A model generated the notes under the pieces. The model ran no database searches. It was given only the letters and a program-made list of their open reading frames with translations, and was not told where the DNA came from. From NCBI GenBank assembly GCA_905181885.1, contig CAJIZI010000001.1:1-64000 (forward strand): a stretch of 64,000 nucleotides of DNA, read 5' to 3'. Both the position numbers and the translations under genes were made by a program. This DNA comes from an uncultured Gammaproteobacteria bacterium. GTDB lineage: Bacteria > Pseudomonadota > Gammaproteobacteria > Nitrosococcales > Methylophagaceae. Below, in pieces: positions 18,386 to 27,624 of the stretch (positions within the stretch are counted from its first letter, which is position 1; every line of letters starts with the position of its first letter).

Positions 18386-18832
18386 ATGAATAGGTTTTTA
18401 TTGGGGATACTTATGCTTGTAATGTTTATTCATAATGCTGAAGCATGCATCGACGTCAACATTCAGGACACAAGAAACTTCAGCAACTGCCAAAAATTAG
18501 CTGAGCAAGGTGATTCTGTATCTCAATATCAACTAGGACTCATGTATCAGATGGGAAAAGGTGTTTCACAGGATTACCACAAGACATTCCATTGGTGGAG
18601 CATGGCAGCTGACCAAGGTAATGCTACTGCTCAACATCGCCTAGGCTATATGTACATTCAAGGGTATGGTGTAGCACAAGATTATGTCATGTCTCATCTA
18701 TGGTTCAACCTTGCTACTCTAAATGGTGATAGAAGTGCCGCCGAAAATAGAGAAATTGTTGCCGCTAGGATGAATAGGTCTCAAATAAAACAAGCACTAT
18801 CACTGGCTAATAAATGGATTGCTCAACACTAG
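18386..18832 (+). CDS. Small secreted Sel1-repeat protein
   Basis: The 148-residue protein has a Sec signal peptide (MNRFLLGILMLVMFIHNAEA) and about three Sel1 repeats (SQYQLGLMYQMGKGVSQDY, then AQHRLGYMYIQGYGVAQDY, then a terminal LWFNLATLNGD type). AAAGGAGAATT precedes the ATG. It is likely periplasmic and is probably an adaptor. It resembles, in shorter form, the lipoprotein at 10788-11468. Confidence 0.85.
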   Translation: MNRFLLGILMLVMFIHNAEACIDVNIQDTRNFSNCQKLAEQGDSVSQYQLGLMYQMGKGVSQDYHKTFHWWSMAADQGNATAQHRLGYMYIQGYGVAQDYVMSHLWFNLATLNGDRSAAENREIVAARMNRSQIKQALSLANKWIAQH

Positions 18833-18915
18833 TTTATAAGAATGAATAAGTGACTTGTGGAACTGTCAAAATTATAACAGGTGATCAAACACTACAGAAC
18901 GTTGAAGGTAATAAT

Positions 18916-19398
18916 ATGAAAAAATGGAAGAATATTGGAGCACTCTTTTTTTTACTTACAACTTTCACAGCACAAACTGAAACCATAACTGGCCGGGTTT
19001 TTCACATATCTGATGGAGATACACTCAAGATCCTCACTGAAACTAATGAAAAAATAAGGATAAGGTTAGCTGGTATAGATACTCCAGAAAAAGGGCAGCC
19101 TTTTGGTAGGGAAGCAAAGCAAGCTTTAACCGTACTCACATTACAAAAGAAAATCACGATTGATGTGCAAACTATAGATCGCTACGAACGGACGGTCGGA
19201 CTTGTTTATGTTCAAGGACTGGATGTTAATGCTGAACTAGTCAGACAAGGAATGGCCTGGGTTTATCGTAGATATACCAATGATGAAAGGTTATACGCTC
19301 TCGAAGCTAAAGCAAAAAAAGAAAAACGGGGCCTTTGGTCAACAAATAACTTTATAGAGCCTTGGTTGTGGCGTAGAGGTGAACGTAAGTTCAAATAA
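18916..19398 (+). CDS. Secreted thermonuclease (SNase-like)
   Basis: The chosen ATG at 18916 gives 160 residues with a signal peptide (MKKWKNIGALFFLLTTFTA) and AAGG upstream; the longer frame from 18850 lacks support. The staphylococcal nuclease fold is evident: HISDGDTLKI, IRLAGIDTPEKGQPFG with the catalytic Arg and Asp, and DRYERTVGLVY with the Glu-Arg region. These enzymes degrade DNA or RNA with calcium, outside the cytoplasm. It is 83 bases after the Sel1 gene. Confidence 0.9.
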   Translation: MKKWKNIGALFFLLTTFTAQTETITGRVFHISDGDTLKILTETNEKIRIRLAGIDTPEKGQPFGREAKQALTVLTLQKKITIDVQTIDRYERTVGLVYVQGLDVNAELVRQGMAWVYRRYTNDERLYALEAKAKKEKRGLWSTNNFIEPWLWRRGERKFK

Positions 19399-19535
19399 AC
19401 TTTATATTTTTTAACTCACTGCACCACCCTAAGATTTATTGATAGAGAAAAGCTGTTGTTGAACTTTGGTTATTAATTTATTTTTAACGATGCTATATTA
19501 AATTATGGCGATATTTACTACAGAGGGAACTGTTT

Positions 19536-19805
19536 ATGGAGTTATTCTTTTTCTACATTCTCTTTTCTGTCTTAGTTGGTTTTCATGCTGATAGTAAGGG
19601 TTACTCTGGCATAAATTTCTTTGTTCTAGCCATATTACTTTCTCCAATTATCGGCTTCATCACAACTTTAATACTGTCTCCTACAACTGAAGAAATAGAA
19701 GATAAAGAGATCGCTACTGGAAATAAAAAAAGATGCCCCGAATGTGTAGAGCTGGTAAAACTAGATGCATCTGTATGTAAACATTGTGGGCACACATTTA
19801 CTTGA
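19536..19805 (+). CDS. Small membrane protein with C-terminal zinc ribbon
   Basis: The 89-residue protein has two hydrophobic helices (residues about 2-15 and 27-48), then a C-terminal CPECVELVKLDASVCKHCG ribbon with four cysteines for a zinc ion. Such membrane-plus-ribbon proteins are widespread and mostly uncharacterised. GAGGGAAC precedes the ATG, a good ribosome-binding site. Confidence 0.8.
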   Translation: MELFFFYILFSVLVGFHADSKGYSGINFFVLAILLSPIIGFITTLILSPTTEEIEDKEIATGNKKRCPECVELVKLDASVCKHCGHTFT

Positions 19806-19895
19806 GAAATTGATGTCATTATAATTACTAATAACGCTAGCGTTCAGAGCATACTTTGTTATGAAAAAACGATGTGAGATTTGGGACAACGCCTG

Positions 19896-20093
19896 ATGAG
19901 TGATTTAATCTTAGACTCTGAGGTAACTTGCCCCTCTTGTGGGAACAAAGAGTTAGAAACAATGCCAACAGGCTTTTGCCAGTGGTTTTACGAATGCCGC
20001 TCATGCCATGACATCATCAAACCAAAGCCAGGAGACTGTTGTGTTTACTGCTCTTATGGGACAGTAAGCTGCCCCTCAAAACAAACCATATAA
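19896..20093 (+). CDS. GDCCVxC-domain small protein (Cys form)
   Basis: The ATG at 19896 gives 65 residues; a TTG at 19881 in frame is less likely. CPSCG and CRSC form a ribbon-like pair, and GDCCVYCSYGTVSCP is the hallmark of the GDCCVxC family, some members of which are selenoproteins. Here all expected positions are cysteine. Function is unknown; thiol-based metal binding is plausible. Confidence 0.75.
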   Translation: MSDLILDSEVTCPSCGNKELETMPTGFCQWFYECRSCHDIIKPKPGDCCVYCSYGTVSCPSKQTI

Positions 20094-20124
20094 TTTTTAT
20101 GAAATCGTGAATTTATTCAACAAA

Positions 20125-20250
20125 TTATTTTTTTTTGTTTTTTACTTTTTCTTCTTTAAGGCTTTTAAATTCCATCACCGTTAAAATAGCTCCAAAAATA
20201 GTTAGAGCGCTACAGAACAATCCTGTAAAAAATATTAAGGACGCTTCCAT
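20125..20250 (-). CDS. Small membrane protein, 41 residues (third of a trio)
   Basis: The frame MEASLIFFTGLFCSALTI continues to an EFKSLKEEK tail ending in a lysine run. It has one hydrophobic helix (about 4-25) and a strongly basic C-terminus. GAAAGGAATAACG precedes the ATG, and its start is two bases after the stop of the gene before it. Coupling and the good ribosome-binding site make it a likely real gene. I cannot assign a function. Confidence 0.65.
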   Translation of the reverse strand: MEASLIFFTGLFCSALTIFGAILTVMEFKSLKEEKVKNKKK

Positions 20251-20252
20251 CG

Positions 20253-20423
20253 TTATTCCTTTCTCGTGATGACTTTAAAATAAATTGCAAAACTTAGTAT
20301 CGATGGGATCCACGTTGCTGTGAATAACCCTTCTTCTCTTTGTCCAGTAAACCATAAGAATGCTGTAGTCGCAAATGCTATAAAAACTGCGAGTAAAATA
20401 CATAAATCTGACTTTTTTAACAT
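20253..20423 (-). CDS. Small membrane protein, 56 residues (second of a trio)
   Basis: The frame begins MLKKSDLCILLAVFIAFA, continues LWFTGQREEGLF and TWIPSILSFAIYF, and ends TRKE. Two hydrophobic helices are joined by a short polar loop. CGAAAGGAAGATTA precedes the ATG, and its TAA lies two bases before the next start. The layout suggests a small multicistronic membrane module; function unknown. Confidence 0.68.
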   Translation of the reverse strand: MLKKSDLCILLAVFIAFATTAFLWFTGQREEGLFTATWIPSILSFAIYFKVITRKE

Positions 20424-20447
20424 TAATCTTCCTTTCGTTTTTTTAAA

Positions 20448-20636
20448 TTAATCGCTGTTCCAAAAACCCCATGATGCTATCAACAAGAAAATTAGTGTTA
20501 TTGATGCATGAGTTCTGAGGCTGGTTTCCCCTGGTATTTCAAACAAAAGCGGGACGATAGAAAACATTCCAAGGAAAAGCCAGAATGTTGATAGAACCGC
20601 CAATACAGCTGCTAATGTTGCAATATAGTGTCGCAT
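20448..20636 (-). CDS. Small two-helix membrane protein (first of a trio)
   Basis: I favour the ATG at 20636 (MRHYIATLAAVLAVLSTFW, 62 residues); an alternative start at 20669 or 20675 would add about a dozen residues. Two hydrophobic helices flank PLLFEIPGETSLRTHASI. The next gene of the trio starts 24 bases downstream on the same strand. Not recognised as a named family. Confidence 0.65.
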   Translation of the reverse strand: MRHYIATLAAVLAVLSTFWLFLGMFSIVPLLFEIPGETSLRTHASITLIFLLIASWGFWNSD

Positions 20637-20819
20637 ACCCACACTTAGATAAAATAATTTCAAGTACATTACCACACAGCTTTAACTAAAGCTAAAGTAG
20701 TCTTTCCTATACTGTCAAACTTCATTGCTATCAACTATATAAATAACTAATGAGTGAGTCCTACTAAATTTGTAGGCGCTAATTTATAAAGTTTAATGCA
20801 CCATAAAAAATACTAATCA

Positions 20820-22109
20820 TCACACATTCTTTATTACTAAGCTCTCTGCATCCTCTACCCCCGCCATTGAGTCATCATAAACCCCTCGATCCAAACTACC
20901 TTCACTCTTTGCTACAATACTGCTAACTACAGCATCACCAGACACATTGACGGCTGTTCTGATCATGTCCATGAGACGATCAACTCCCAAGATCAAACCA
21001 ATACCTTCCACTGGCAAGCCGACCTGAGTAAAGACCATTGACAACATGATCAGGCCAACACCAGGTACACCCGCTGTACCAACCGAAGCCAATACTGACA
21101 TCAAAATGACAGTTAAATAGCCCATCACGCCCAATTCAAGTCCATAGATATTAGCAATAAAAACAGTCGCGACCCCTTGCATAATCGCTGTTCCATCCAT
21201 ATTTATGGTCGCACCAAAAGGGACCGTGAAAGATGCAACAGCATTGTCGACACCAAGGCGTTTCGTCACAGTTCTTAACGTAACCGGGATCGTTGCATTT
21301 GAACTAGCTGTACTAAAAGCAAATACCTGTGCACTTCTAATCTTTCTTAAAAAGATCATAGGGCTCAGGCCTGAAAATAACTTCAGCACAATCATCAAAG
21401 TAAACAGCAGATGAATTAGCAGTGCAGAAACTAAAACAGCTACATATGCTGCCAGCTGTATTAGTAACTCTAGCCCTAGCTCAGCTACTGATTTAGCAAT
21501 GAGAGCAAAGACAGCATAAGGTGCAATAGCCATAACGATGGTCACCATCTTCATCATGATCTCATTGGCGATCTCAGCACCTTTTACAAAAGGGGTAGAC
21601 TTCTCACCCAGCATCAACATACTGATACCAACCAAGATCGAGAAAAATATCAATGGCAGCATATCGCCATTAGCCATTGCCTGAATAGGGTTAGAAGGAA
21701 CAATATTGATAATAACTTCTGAAAGCGGCGGCGTCTCTTTTGCTGTAAAGCTCGTGGCTTCTTCAAACTCCATGCCTTCACCCAAACCGACCGACACTGC
21801 AAGACTAATAGCAACAGCAATCGCTATCGCCGTCGTCATCATATAAAGTAGAAATGATTTACCACCAACACGGCCTAAAGTACTCAAATTACCAATTCCA
21901 CAAACACCACAAATGAGTGAAAAGAAAACCAGAGGTACTACCAACATCTTTAAACCATTCACAAACATTTTGCCGATAACAAAAAATAAGCCATCAACAA
22001 TGTATGTATTAATCCAACCATCTTGGCTATTTAAGCCAGATAGATTAATGAACAGGCCTAGCAATATCCCTAAAAAAACTCCCACCAATACTTTTATCGT
22101 TAAACTCAT
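20820..22109 (-). CDS. Dicarboxylate/amino acid:cation symporter (DAACS family)
   Basis: This 429-residue inner-membrane transporter takes up dicarboxylates or acidic amino acids with sodium or protons. The diagnostic elements are FSTASSNATIPVTLR (serine-rich re-entrant loop HP1), FGATINMDGTAIMQG (NMDGT motif of helix 7) and GTAGVPGVG (HP2), followed by LGVDRLMDMIRTAVNVSGD. Length matches GltP/DctA proteins. It stands alone, with over 500 bases before the cox genes that run the other way. The substrate cannot be fixed by eye. Confidence 0.92.
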   Translation of the reverse strand: MSLTIKVLVGVFLGILLGLFINLSGLNSQDGWINTYIVDGLFFVIGKMFVNGLKMLVVPLVFFSLICGVCGIGNLSTLGRVGGKSFLLYMMTTAIAIAVAISLAVSVGLGEGMEFEEATSFTAKETPPLSEVIINIVPSNPIQAMANGDMLPLIFFSILVGISMLMLGEKSTPFVKGAEIANEIMMKMVTIVMAIAPYAVFALIAKSVAELGLELLIQLAAYVAVLVSALLIHLLFTLMIVLKLFSGLSPMIFLRKIRSAQVFAFSTASSNATIPVTLRTVTKRLGVDNAVASFTVPFGATINMDGTAIMQGVATVFIANIYGLELGVMGYLTVILMSVLASVGTAGVPGVGLIMLSMVFTQVGLPVEGIGLILGVDRLMDMIRTAVNVSGDAVVSSIVAKSEGSLDRGVYDDSMAGVEDAESLVIKNV

Positions 22110-22533
22110 TTTCTAACCTTATTTTATTTTGATATTCAGTTTCATTAACAAGTCTTTTTAAGACCTTATTATCAATGACATTTTAAAAGAACCCAAGTTT
22201 GATATATATCTTACTTCTATTGAATAAATATTATTATGACTAACAGCAAGTTTTATATGCTCTTCCTCCTGCTTTAATGCATGAGGAAAGAAAAACTTAA
22301 ATCCACATAAATGTGAAATTAAAGTGAATGAGTGGGAACTCTTATTCTCGATAATGTTCAGATGAAGTAAGCATTAATATATGGGTAATAAAAAACAACA
22401 TATGTATACAAATAACCGTAAATGCACACCAAGTATATGATATTAAAATATAAACGTGTCTTTTTGGCGTACATCGTTCACACCAACCACATTTATCAAG
22501 TGAAAATAAAATATAAATATAGTCTTAAAACGC
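22110..22533. other. Intergenic stretch between symporter and cox genes
   Basis: The AT-rich spacer between divergent transcription units shows no credible ORF. A weak hairpin (AAGTCTT/AAGACC region near 22150-22165) and several AT tracts are all I see apart from the cox promoter. Confidence 0.5.
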
Positions 22534-22562
22534 ATGACCAGCTTCAAAAAGTCCTATATAAT
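22534..22562 (+). promoter_or_regulatory. Candidate promoter of the cytochrome oxidase operon
   Basis: A perfect TATAAT at 22557-22562 lies 17 bases after ATGACC (22534-22539), a four-of-six match to the -35. It leaves a leader of about 110 bases before coxB. Confidence 0.5.
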
Positions 22563-22679
22563 GTGGCCTGTTAAATACCGTGGCAGACGAAAATATAAAA
22601 AATCACTGCTTTAATTAATTAAATTTGTAGAAGATGTTGCCTTAAATTTAAGGCCTGACAAAATTAAGGAAAACTATTC

Positions 22680-23801
22680 ATGCGTCGATTCCTGCATCAG
22701 TTGAGTATAACTCTTGCTTTCTTTATTCCTGGTAGCGTCTACGCTGCTATGGAAATGAATATGCCGCGAGGTGTAACCGATACGAGTCACATAATATACG
22801 ACCTACACATGCTCATATTATGGATATGTGTTGCCATCGGTGTTGTCGTCTTTGGCGTCATGTTTTGGTCCATTTTCTATCACAGAAAATCGCAAGGTGC
22901 AGAAGCATCACAATTCCACGAAAGTACAACAGTAGAAGTGATCTGGACTGTTATTCCTTTCTTGATCTTAATTGCTATGGCCATTCCATCAACCAGTGTA
23001 CTCATTGACATGTACGACTCGAGTGATTCTGACATTGATATACAGGTCACTGGATACCAATGGAAATGGCAATACAAGTATTTAGGTGAAGATATTAATT
23101 TCTTTAGTTCTTTGATTACTCCAAAGGAAGAAATTGCAAACGAGCAGGCAAAAAACACTAATTACCTATTAGAAGTCGATAACGAACTGGTTCTACCCAT
23201 TAATAAAAAAGTTCGCTTTCTTTTCACGTCAAACGATGTTATCCATGCTTGGTGGATGCCAGATCTAGCTATTAAGAAGGACGCTATCCCTGGCTTTATA
23301 AACGAGTCTTGGACACGCATTAATGAAGTCGGCACCTACCGCGGACAGTGTGCAGAATTATGTGGTAAAAACCATGGTTTTATGCCAATTGTCGTCAAAG
23401 CCGTAACCCAATATGATTACGACATATGGGTTGAAGAACAACAAGCAGCCGCAATAGCAAAAGCCGCAGAGTCAGAGCAAGAATGGACAATGGATGATCT
23501 CGTCGCTAAAGGTGAAACTGTTTACCAAAAGAATTGTGCAGCCTGTCACATGGTCGATGGTTCTGGCCTACCTCCCGCCTTCCCAGCTCTTAATGGTAGT
23601 GATGTAGTATTGGGTGACATAGAAACACATATGCATATGATGTACTACGGCGTACCAGGATCAGCAATGGCAGCCTATGGTAAACAACTATCAGCAGTCG
23701 ATTTAGCAGCTGTAATTACATACAAACGTAATGCTTGGGATAACAACACAGGTGAAGTTATTTCTCCTGCTGATATGCAAGCATACATAGACAAGCAATA
23801 A
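22680..23801 (+). CDS. coxB: Cytochrome c oxidase subunit II with fused cytochrome c domain
   Basis: The 373-residue subunit takes electrons from cytochrome c and passes them to subunit I. It has a signal peptide (residues 1-22), two membrane helices (about 42-67 and 86-107) and a periplasmic CuA domain with ligands His189, Cys224, Glu226, Cys228, His232 and Met235. The C-terminal cytochrome c domain carries CAACH at 286-290. This fused form is typical of proteobacterial caa3/aa3-type oxidases. It leads the cox operon, with coxA ten bases downstream. Confidence 0.97.
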   Translation: MRRFLHQLSITLAFFIPGSVYAAMEMNMPRGVTDTSHIIYDLHMLILWICVAIGVVVFGVMFWSIFYHRKSQGAEASQFHESTTVEVIWTVIPFLILIAMAIPSTSVLIDMYDSSDSDIDIQVTGYQWKWQYKYLGEDINFFSSLITPKEEIANEQAKNTNYLLEVDNELVLPINKKVRFLFTSNDVIHAWWMPDLAIKKDAIPGFINESWTRINEVGTYRGQCAELCGKNHGFMPIVVKAVTQYDYDIWVEEQQAAAIAKAAESEQEWTMDDLVAKGETVYQKNCAACHMVDGSGLPPAFPALNGSDVVLGDIETHMHMMYYGVPGSAMAAYGKQLSAVDLAAVITYKRNAWDNNTGEVISPADMQAYIDKQ

Positions 23802-23811
23802 AGAGGTCTTC

Positions 23812-25410
23812 ATGAGCGAGCAAACATTAACACTGGACGATCACGAGCACCACGAACACGGGCCTGCTAAAGGTCTCTTACGTTGGGTGTTTACCACTAA
23901 CCATAAAGATATCGGTACCCTCTACCTTATCTTCAGCCTGACCATGTTCTTCATTGGAGGCATGATGGCAATGGTTATCCGTGCCGAATTATTCCAGCCA
24001 GGCCTGCAGCTAGTGGAACCAGGATTCTTCAACCAAATGACCACTATGCATGGACTCATAATGGTGTTTGGTGCCGTCATGCCAGGCTTTGTTGGACTAG
24101 CAAATTGGCAGATCCCGCTTATGGTCGGTGCTCCAGATATGGCACTCCCGAGAATGAACAACTGGAGCTTTTGGATACTTCCTTTTGCATTCACAATGTT
24201 GTTATCTACATTGTTTATGGATGGTGGCGCACCCGATTTTGGTTGGACATTTTATGCCCCTCTATCAACAACGTACGCACCTCCAAGTGTAACTTTCTTT
24301 ATTTTTGCAATTCATATGATGGGTATATCGTCAATTATGGGTGCAATGAATATAATCGTCACTCTGTTTAATATGCGTGCACCTGGCATGTCATTAATGC
24401 AAATGCCAATGTTTGCATGGTCATGGTTAATCACAGCCTTTCTACTTGTTGCTGTTATGCCTGTTCTCGCAGCCGTAGTCACAATGATGTTAATGGATAT
24501 CCACTTTGCAACAAGTTTCTTTAGTGCTGCTGGTGGTGGTGACCCTGTATTATTTCAACATATTTTCTGGTTCTTTGGACACCCAGAAGTTTATATCATG
24601 ATTTTGCCAGCATTTGGAGTGGTTTCTCAAATATTACCTACTTTCTCACGCAAACCTTTATTTGGTTATCACTCAATGGTCTACGCACTCATTGCGATTG
24701 CTATCTTATCCTTTGTTGTTTGGGCACACCATATGTTTACTGTCGGCATGCCTATCGGTGGCCAGCTGTTTTTCATGTACTCGACCATGCTAATCGCAGT
24801 ACCAACTGGTGTGAAAATATTTAACTGGGTAGCCACTATGTTTAAAGGCTCACTCAGTTTCGAAACACCGATGCTCTTTGCTGTCGCTTTCGTTGTCCTA
24901 TTCACTATTGGTGGCTTCTCAGGCATCATGCTAGCGATCGCTCCTATTGATTTCCAGTATCAAGATACTTACTTTGTAGTAGCTCACTTCCACTATGTAC
25001 TTGTGCCGGGTGCAGTGTTTGGTATCGTTGCAGGTGTTTACTACTGGTTGCCAAAATGGTGTGGCAAAATGTATGACGAATCATTAGGGAAAACGCATTT
25101 CTGGCTCTCATTTATAGGTTTAAACCTTACTTTCTTCCCAATGCATTTTGTTGGATTAGCAGGTATGCCACGCCGCATTCCAGACTACTCATTACAATTT
25201 GCAGACTTCAATATGATGGCAAGTATGGGGGCTTTCTTATTCGGTGCCTCACAGCTGGTCTTTGTCTACCTTGTGATAAAAGCAATACGCAGTGGCGAAA
25301 AAGCAGCCCAAGTACCATGGGAATCAGCTGAAGGTCTTGAGTGGACATTACCAACACCACTCCCATACCACACATTCACTACGCCACCCGTGTTTGAATC
25401 AAAATTATGA
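23812..25410 (+). CDS. coxA: Cytochrome c oxidase subunit I
   Basis: The 532-residue catalytic subunit holds heme a and the heme a3-CuB centre that reduces oxygen to water while pumping protons. HPEVYIMILPAFG contains the CuB histidine cross-linked to tyrosine, WAHHMF the two other CuB ligands, and VAHFHYVLV the heme a3 and heme a ligands. The N-terminal NHKDIGTLYLIF is the usual subunit I signature. Its stop overlaps the ctaG start by four bases. Confidence 0.98.
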   Translation: MSEQTLTLDDHEHHEHGPAKGLLRWVFTTNHKDIGTLYLIFSLTMFFIGGMMAMVIRAELFQPGLQLVEPGFFNQMTTMHGLIMVFGAVMPGFVGLANWQIPLMVGAPDMALPRMNNWSFWILPFAFTMLLSTLFMDGGAPDFGWTFYAPLSTTYAPPSVTFFIFAIHMMGISSIMGAMNIIVTLFNMRAPGMSLMQMPMFAWSWLITAFLLVAVMPVLAAVVTMMLMDIHFATSFFSAAGGGDPVLFQHIFWFFGHPEVYIMILPAFGVVSQILPTFSRKPLFGYHSMVYALIAIAILSFVVWAHHMFTVGMPIGGQLFFMYSTMLIAVPTGVKIFNWVATMFKGSLSFETPMLFAVAFVVLFTIGGFSGIMLAIAPIDFQYQDTYFVVAHFHYVLVPGAVFGIVAGVYYWLPKWCGKMYDESLGKTHFWLSFIGLNLTFFPMHFVGLAGMPRRIPDYSLQFADFNMMASMGAFLFGASQLVFVYLVIKAIRSGEKAAQVPWESAEGLEWTLPTPLPYHTFTTPPVFESKL

Positions 25411-25967
25411 ATTTAAAGACACCAAAAGGATTAACTGTCCTAGTTGTATTCATGTTTGGTTTTGGCTTTATGCTAGTACCTCTCTACGATGTGTTCTGTG
25501 AGATAACAGGCCTGAATGGAAAAACTAATGGACAATATCAAGGCGAAATAACCCCTGCCGGTTCAGAAAAAGGCAGACAAGTCACACTGCAGTTTGTCGT
25601 TAACAAAAATGATAACCTGCCTTGGGAATTCGAGCCGAACCAGACTGAGATGACATTAGCAGTAGGTGAGAGGAGGGAGACGACATATCGAGTTACAAAT
25701 ACTTATAAAACAGCAGCTATTGCACAAGCAGTACCTAGTGTATCCCCGGCAGAGGCTGCCGAGTATCTAAATAAGATAGAGTGTTTTTGTTTTGAACAAC
25801 AACCCTTAGAAGCCGGTGAGCACAAAGATATGCCTCTCGTTTTCTTTGTTGACCCTAAATTGCCAGCACATATCAACAAACTAACACTTTCGTATACCTT
25901 GTTCGATATTACAAATTCAAAGAAACCAGCAAGCGATCCACATAAAGTTAAAAAGGTAGTTAATTAA
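25407..25967 (+). CDS. ctaG: Cytochrome c oxidase assembly protein CtaG/Cox11
   Basis: The 186-residue copper chaperone delivers copper to the CuB site of subunit I. One N-terminal membrane helix (residues about 9-26) is followed by LYDVFCEITGLNGK and a periplasmic beta domain with the copper-binding pair in KIECFCFEQQPL. It overlaps coxA by four bases and abuts coxC, so it is part of the same coupled unit. Confidence 0.96.
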   Translation: MNLKTPKGLTVLVVFMFGFGFMLVPLYDVFCEITGLNGKTNGQYQGEITPAGSEKGRQVTLQFVVNKNDNLPWEFEPNQTEMTLAVGERRETTYRVTNTYKTAAIAQAVPSVSPAEAAEYLNKIECFCFEQQPLEAGEHKDMPLVFFVDPKLPAHINKLTLSYTLFDITNSKKPASDPHKVKKVVN

Positions 25968-26860
25968 TGGAGCACTCATCAGACGAGTATTACGTACCCG
26001 ACCAAAGCATTTGGCCTATCGTAGGTGCAATAGCCATGTTCTTAATGCTTGGAGGTACAGGATCAGCGTTGATTGATCTTCAGAATTCAGAGCACATTTC
26101 TCTAAGTAGTTCCATTATCATGTACTCGGGTATGGCTATACTTATATTCATGCTTTTTGGCTGGTTTGGTAATGTCATAGAAGAATCACGTCGAGGTGCA
26201 TACTCAGCACAAGTTGATATTTCATTCCGTTATGGCATGACATGGTTCATTTTTTCAGAAGTTATGTTTTTTCTAGCATTCTTTGGCGTTTTATACTATG
26301 CGCGCACATTCTCCGTACCTTGGTTAGGTGGTGAAGGTGATAAAGGGATATCACACATGTTGTGGCCCGATTTTGTAGCAACATGGCCTCTTCTGACTCC
26401 CCCAAACCCAGAATTATTTATGCCTATAAAAGAAGTGATTGATCCATGGCATTTACCACTGATAAACACAATCTTACTAGTAACATCGAGTTTTACAGTA
26501 ACATTTGCTCATCATGCGTTGAGACATGGCGAACGTGCCAAAATAAAAATATGGTTAGCGATCACGCTAGTATTTGGCATAATCTTTCTTGGATTACAGG
26601 CAGAAGAATATATTGAGGCATATCAACAACTTGACCTGACTTTAAACTCAGGTATCTATGGAGCAACATTCTTCTTATTGACTGGCTTCCATGGTCTCCA
26701 CGTTACTATTGGTAGCATCATTTTATTTATCTTGCTTATTCGTGTCATTAAAGGCCACTTCACCCCAGACAACCACTTTGGTTTCGAAGCTGGTTCATGG
26801 TATTGGCATTTTGTTGATGTCGTATGGTTGCTACTTTTCGTTGTCGTTTACGTATTTTAA
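25967..26860 (+). CDS. coxC: Cytochrome c oxidase subunit III
   Basis: The 297-residue protein has seven membrane helices and stabilises the oxidase core. SEVMFFLAFFGV, HALRHGERAKIK, TGFHGLHVTIGS and the C-terminal GSWYWHFVDVVWLLLFVVVYVF region are hallmark blocks. The start shares its first base with the ctaG stop. Confidence 0.97.
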   Translation: MEHSSDEYYVPDQSIWPIVGAIAMFLMLGGTGSALIDLQNSEHISLSSSIIMYSGMAILIFMLFGWFGNVIEESRRGAYSAQVDISFRYGMTWFIFSEVMFFLAFFGVLYYARTFSVPWLGGEGDKGISHMLWPDFVATWPLLTPPNPELFMPIKEVIDPWHLPLINTILLVTSSFTVTFAHHALRHGERAKIKIWLAITLVFGIIFLGLQAEEYIEAYQQLDLTLNSGIYGATFFLLTGFHGLHVTIGSIILFILLIRVIKGHFTPDNHFGFEAGSWYWHFVDVVWLLLFVVVYVF

Positions 26861-26916
26861 AGGTTGGAACATTTATAACGATGCTTTGATTAGGTCAACA
26901 CTTGAGGACAAGTGAA

Positions 26917-27624
26917 GTGACGAAAAACCGATATATTTGGTCATTTTTTAATTGGAAAATATCAGTACAAATTCCTTTTTTTCTTTTCGCTGCTTTTGCC
27001 TTTATAGTCTGTTGCACTCTTTCAAATTGGCAGTTGCAAAGGGCCCATCAAGCTGACGATTTATTTCAAACCTACCAACTGCAGGACTCACGACCAGAAT
27101 CTGTTTTATCAGAGTCTCCCGAGTCCTATCAAAAAGTTAGTATTGCAGGAGTAGTAAAAAACCATTACTTCCTTGATAACAAAACTTATCAAGGTTTTGG
27201 TGGTTGGCATGTACTAGCAGAGGTCCAAACCAAAAAATTTTTAATATTAGTTAACCTCGGGTGGCAACCGAAACAAAACAAATTAGTCTTACAAGAACCA
27301 TTACCAAGCTATCTCGAAGTACAAGGTTTAATTAGGAAACCACAAGCTGGCTTTATGTTACAAGCAGCAGAAGAGGATCCGAATTGGCCCAAGTTACTAC
27401 AGCAAATAGAAATACCATTGATCAACAAGCGTCTTAACCGAGAATTGTTTCCCTTTGTCTTATATGCAGAAAATCAAATTGGTAAGCTAATTCCAGCCCC
27501 CATAAAAATAGAAAATAAATATTACATGCATATTGGTTACGCCATTCAATGGGTCTTGATTGGTCTTGCGGGCTTAATATGTTTTATTATCGTCTCTCGA
27601 ATAGAGTACAAAGAAAATGAGTGA
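26917..27624 (+). CDS. surf1: SURF1-family oxidase assembly protein
   Basis: SURF1 helps insert heme a into subunit I. The GTG at 26917 gives 235 residues with GAGG nine bases upstream; a TTG at 26902 is less likely. The N-terminal helix ends in CTLSNWQLQRAHQ (the family's W/Q/R pattern), the middle contains NHYFLDNKTYQGFGGWHVL, and a C-terminal helix follows HIGYAIQWVLIGLAG. It overlaps the next gene by eight bases. Confidence 0.92.
   Translation: MTKNRYIWSFFNWKISVQIPFFLFAAFAFIVCCTLSNWQLQRAHQADDLFQTYQLQDSRPESVLSESPESYQKVSIAGVVKNHYFLDNKTYQGFGGWHVLAEVQTKKFLILVNLGWQPKQNKLVLQEPLPSYLEVQGLIRKPQAGFMLQAAEEDPNWPKLLQQIEIPLINKRLNRELFPFVLYAENQIGKLIPAPIKIENKYYMHIGYAIQWVLIGLAGLICFIIVSRIEYKENE

Noticed and set aside
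22150-22165. Hairpin near the symporter start
   Set aside because: The stem is about five pairs and lies upstream of the gene, so it is not a credible terminator.
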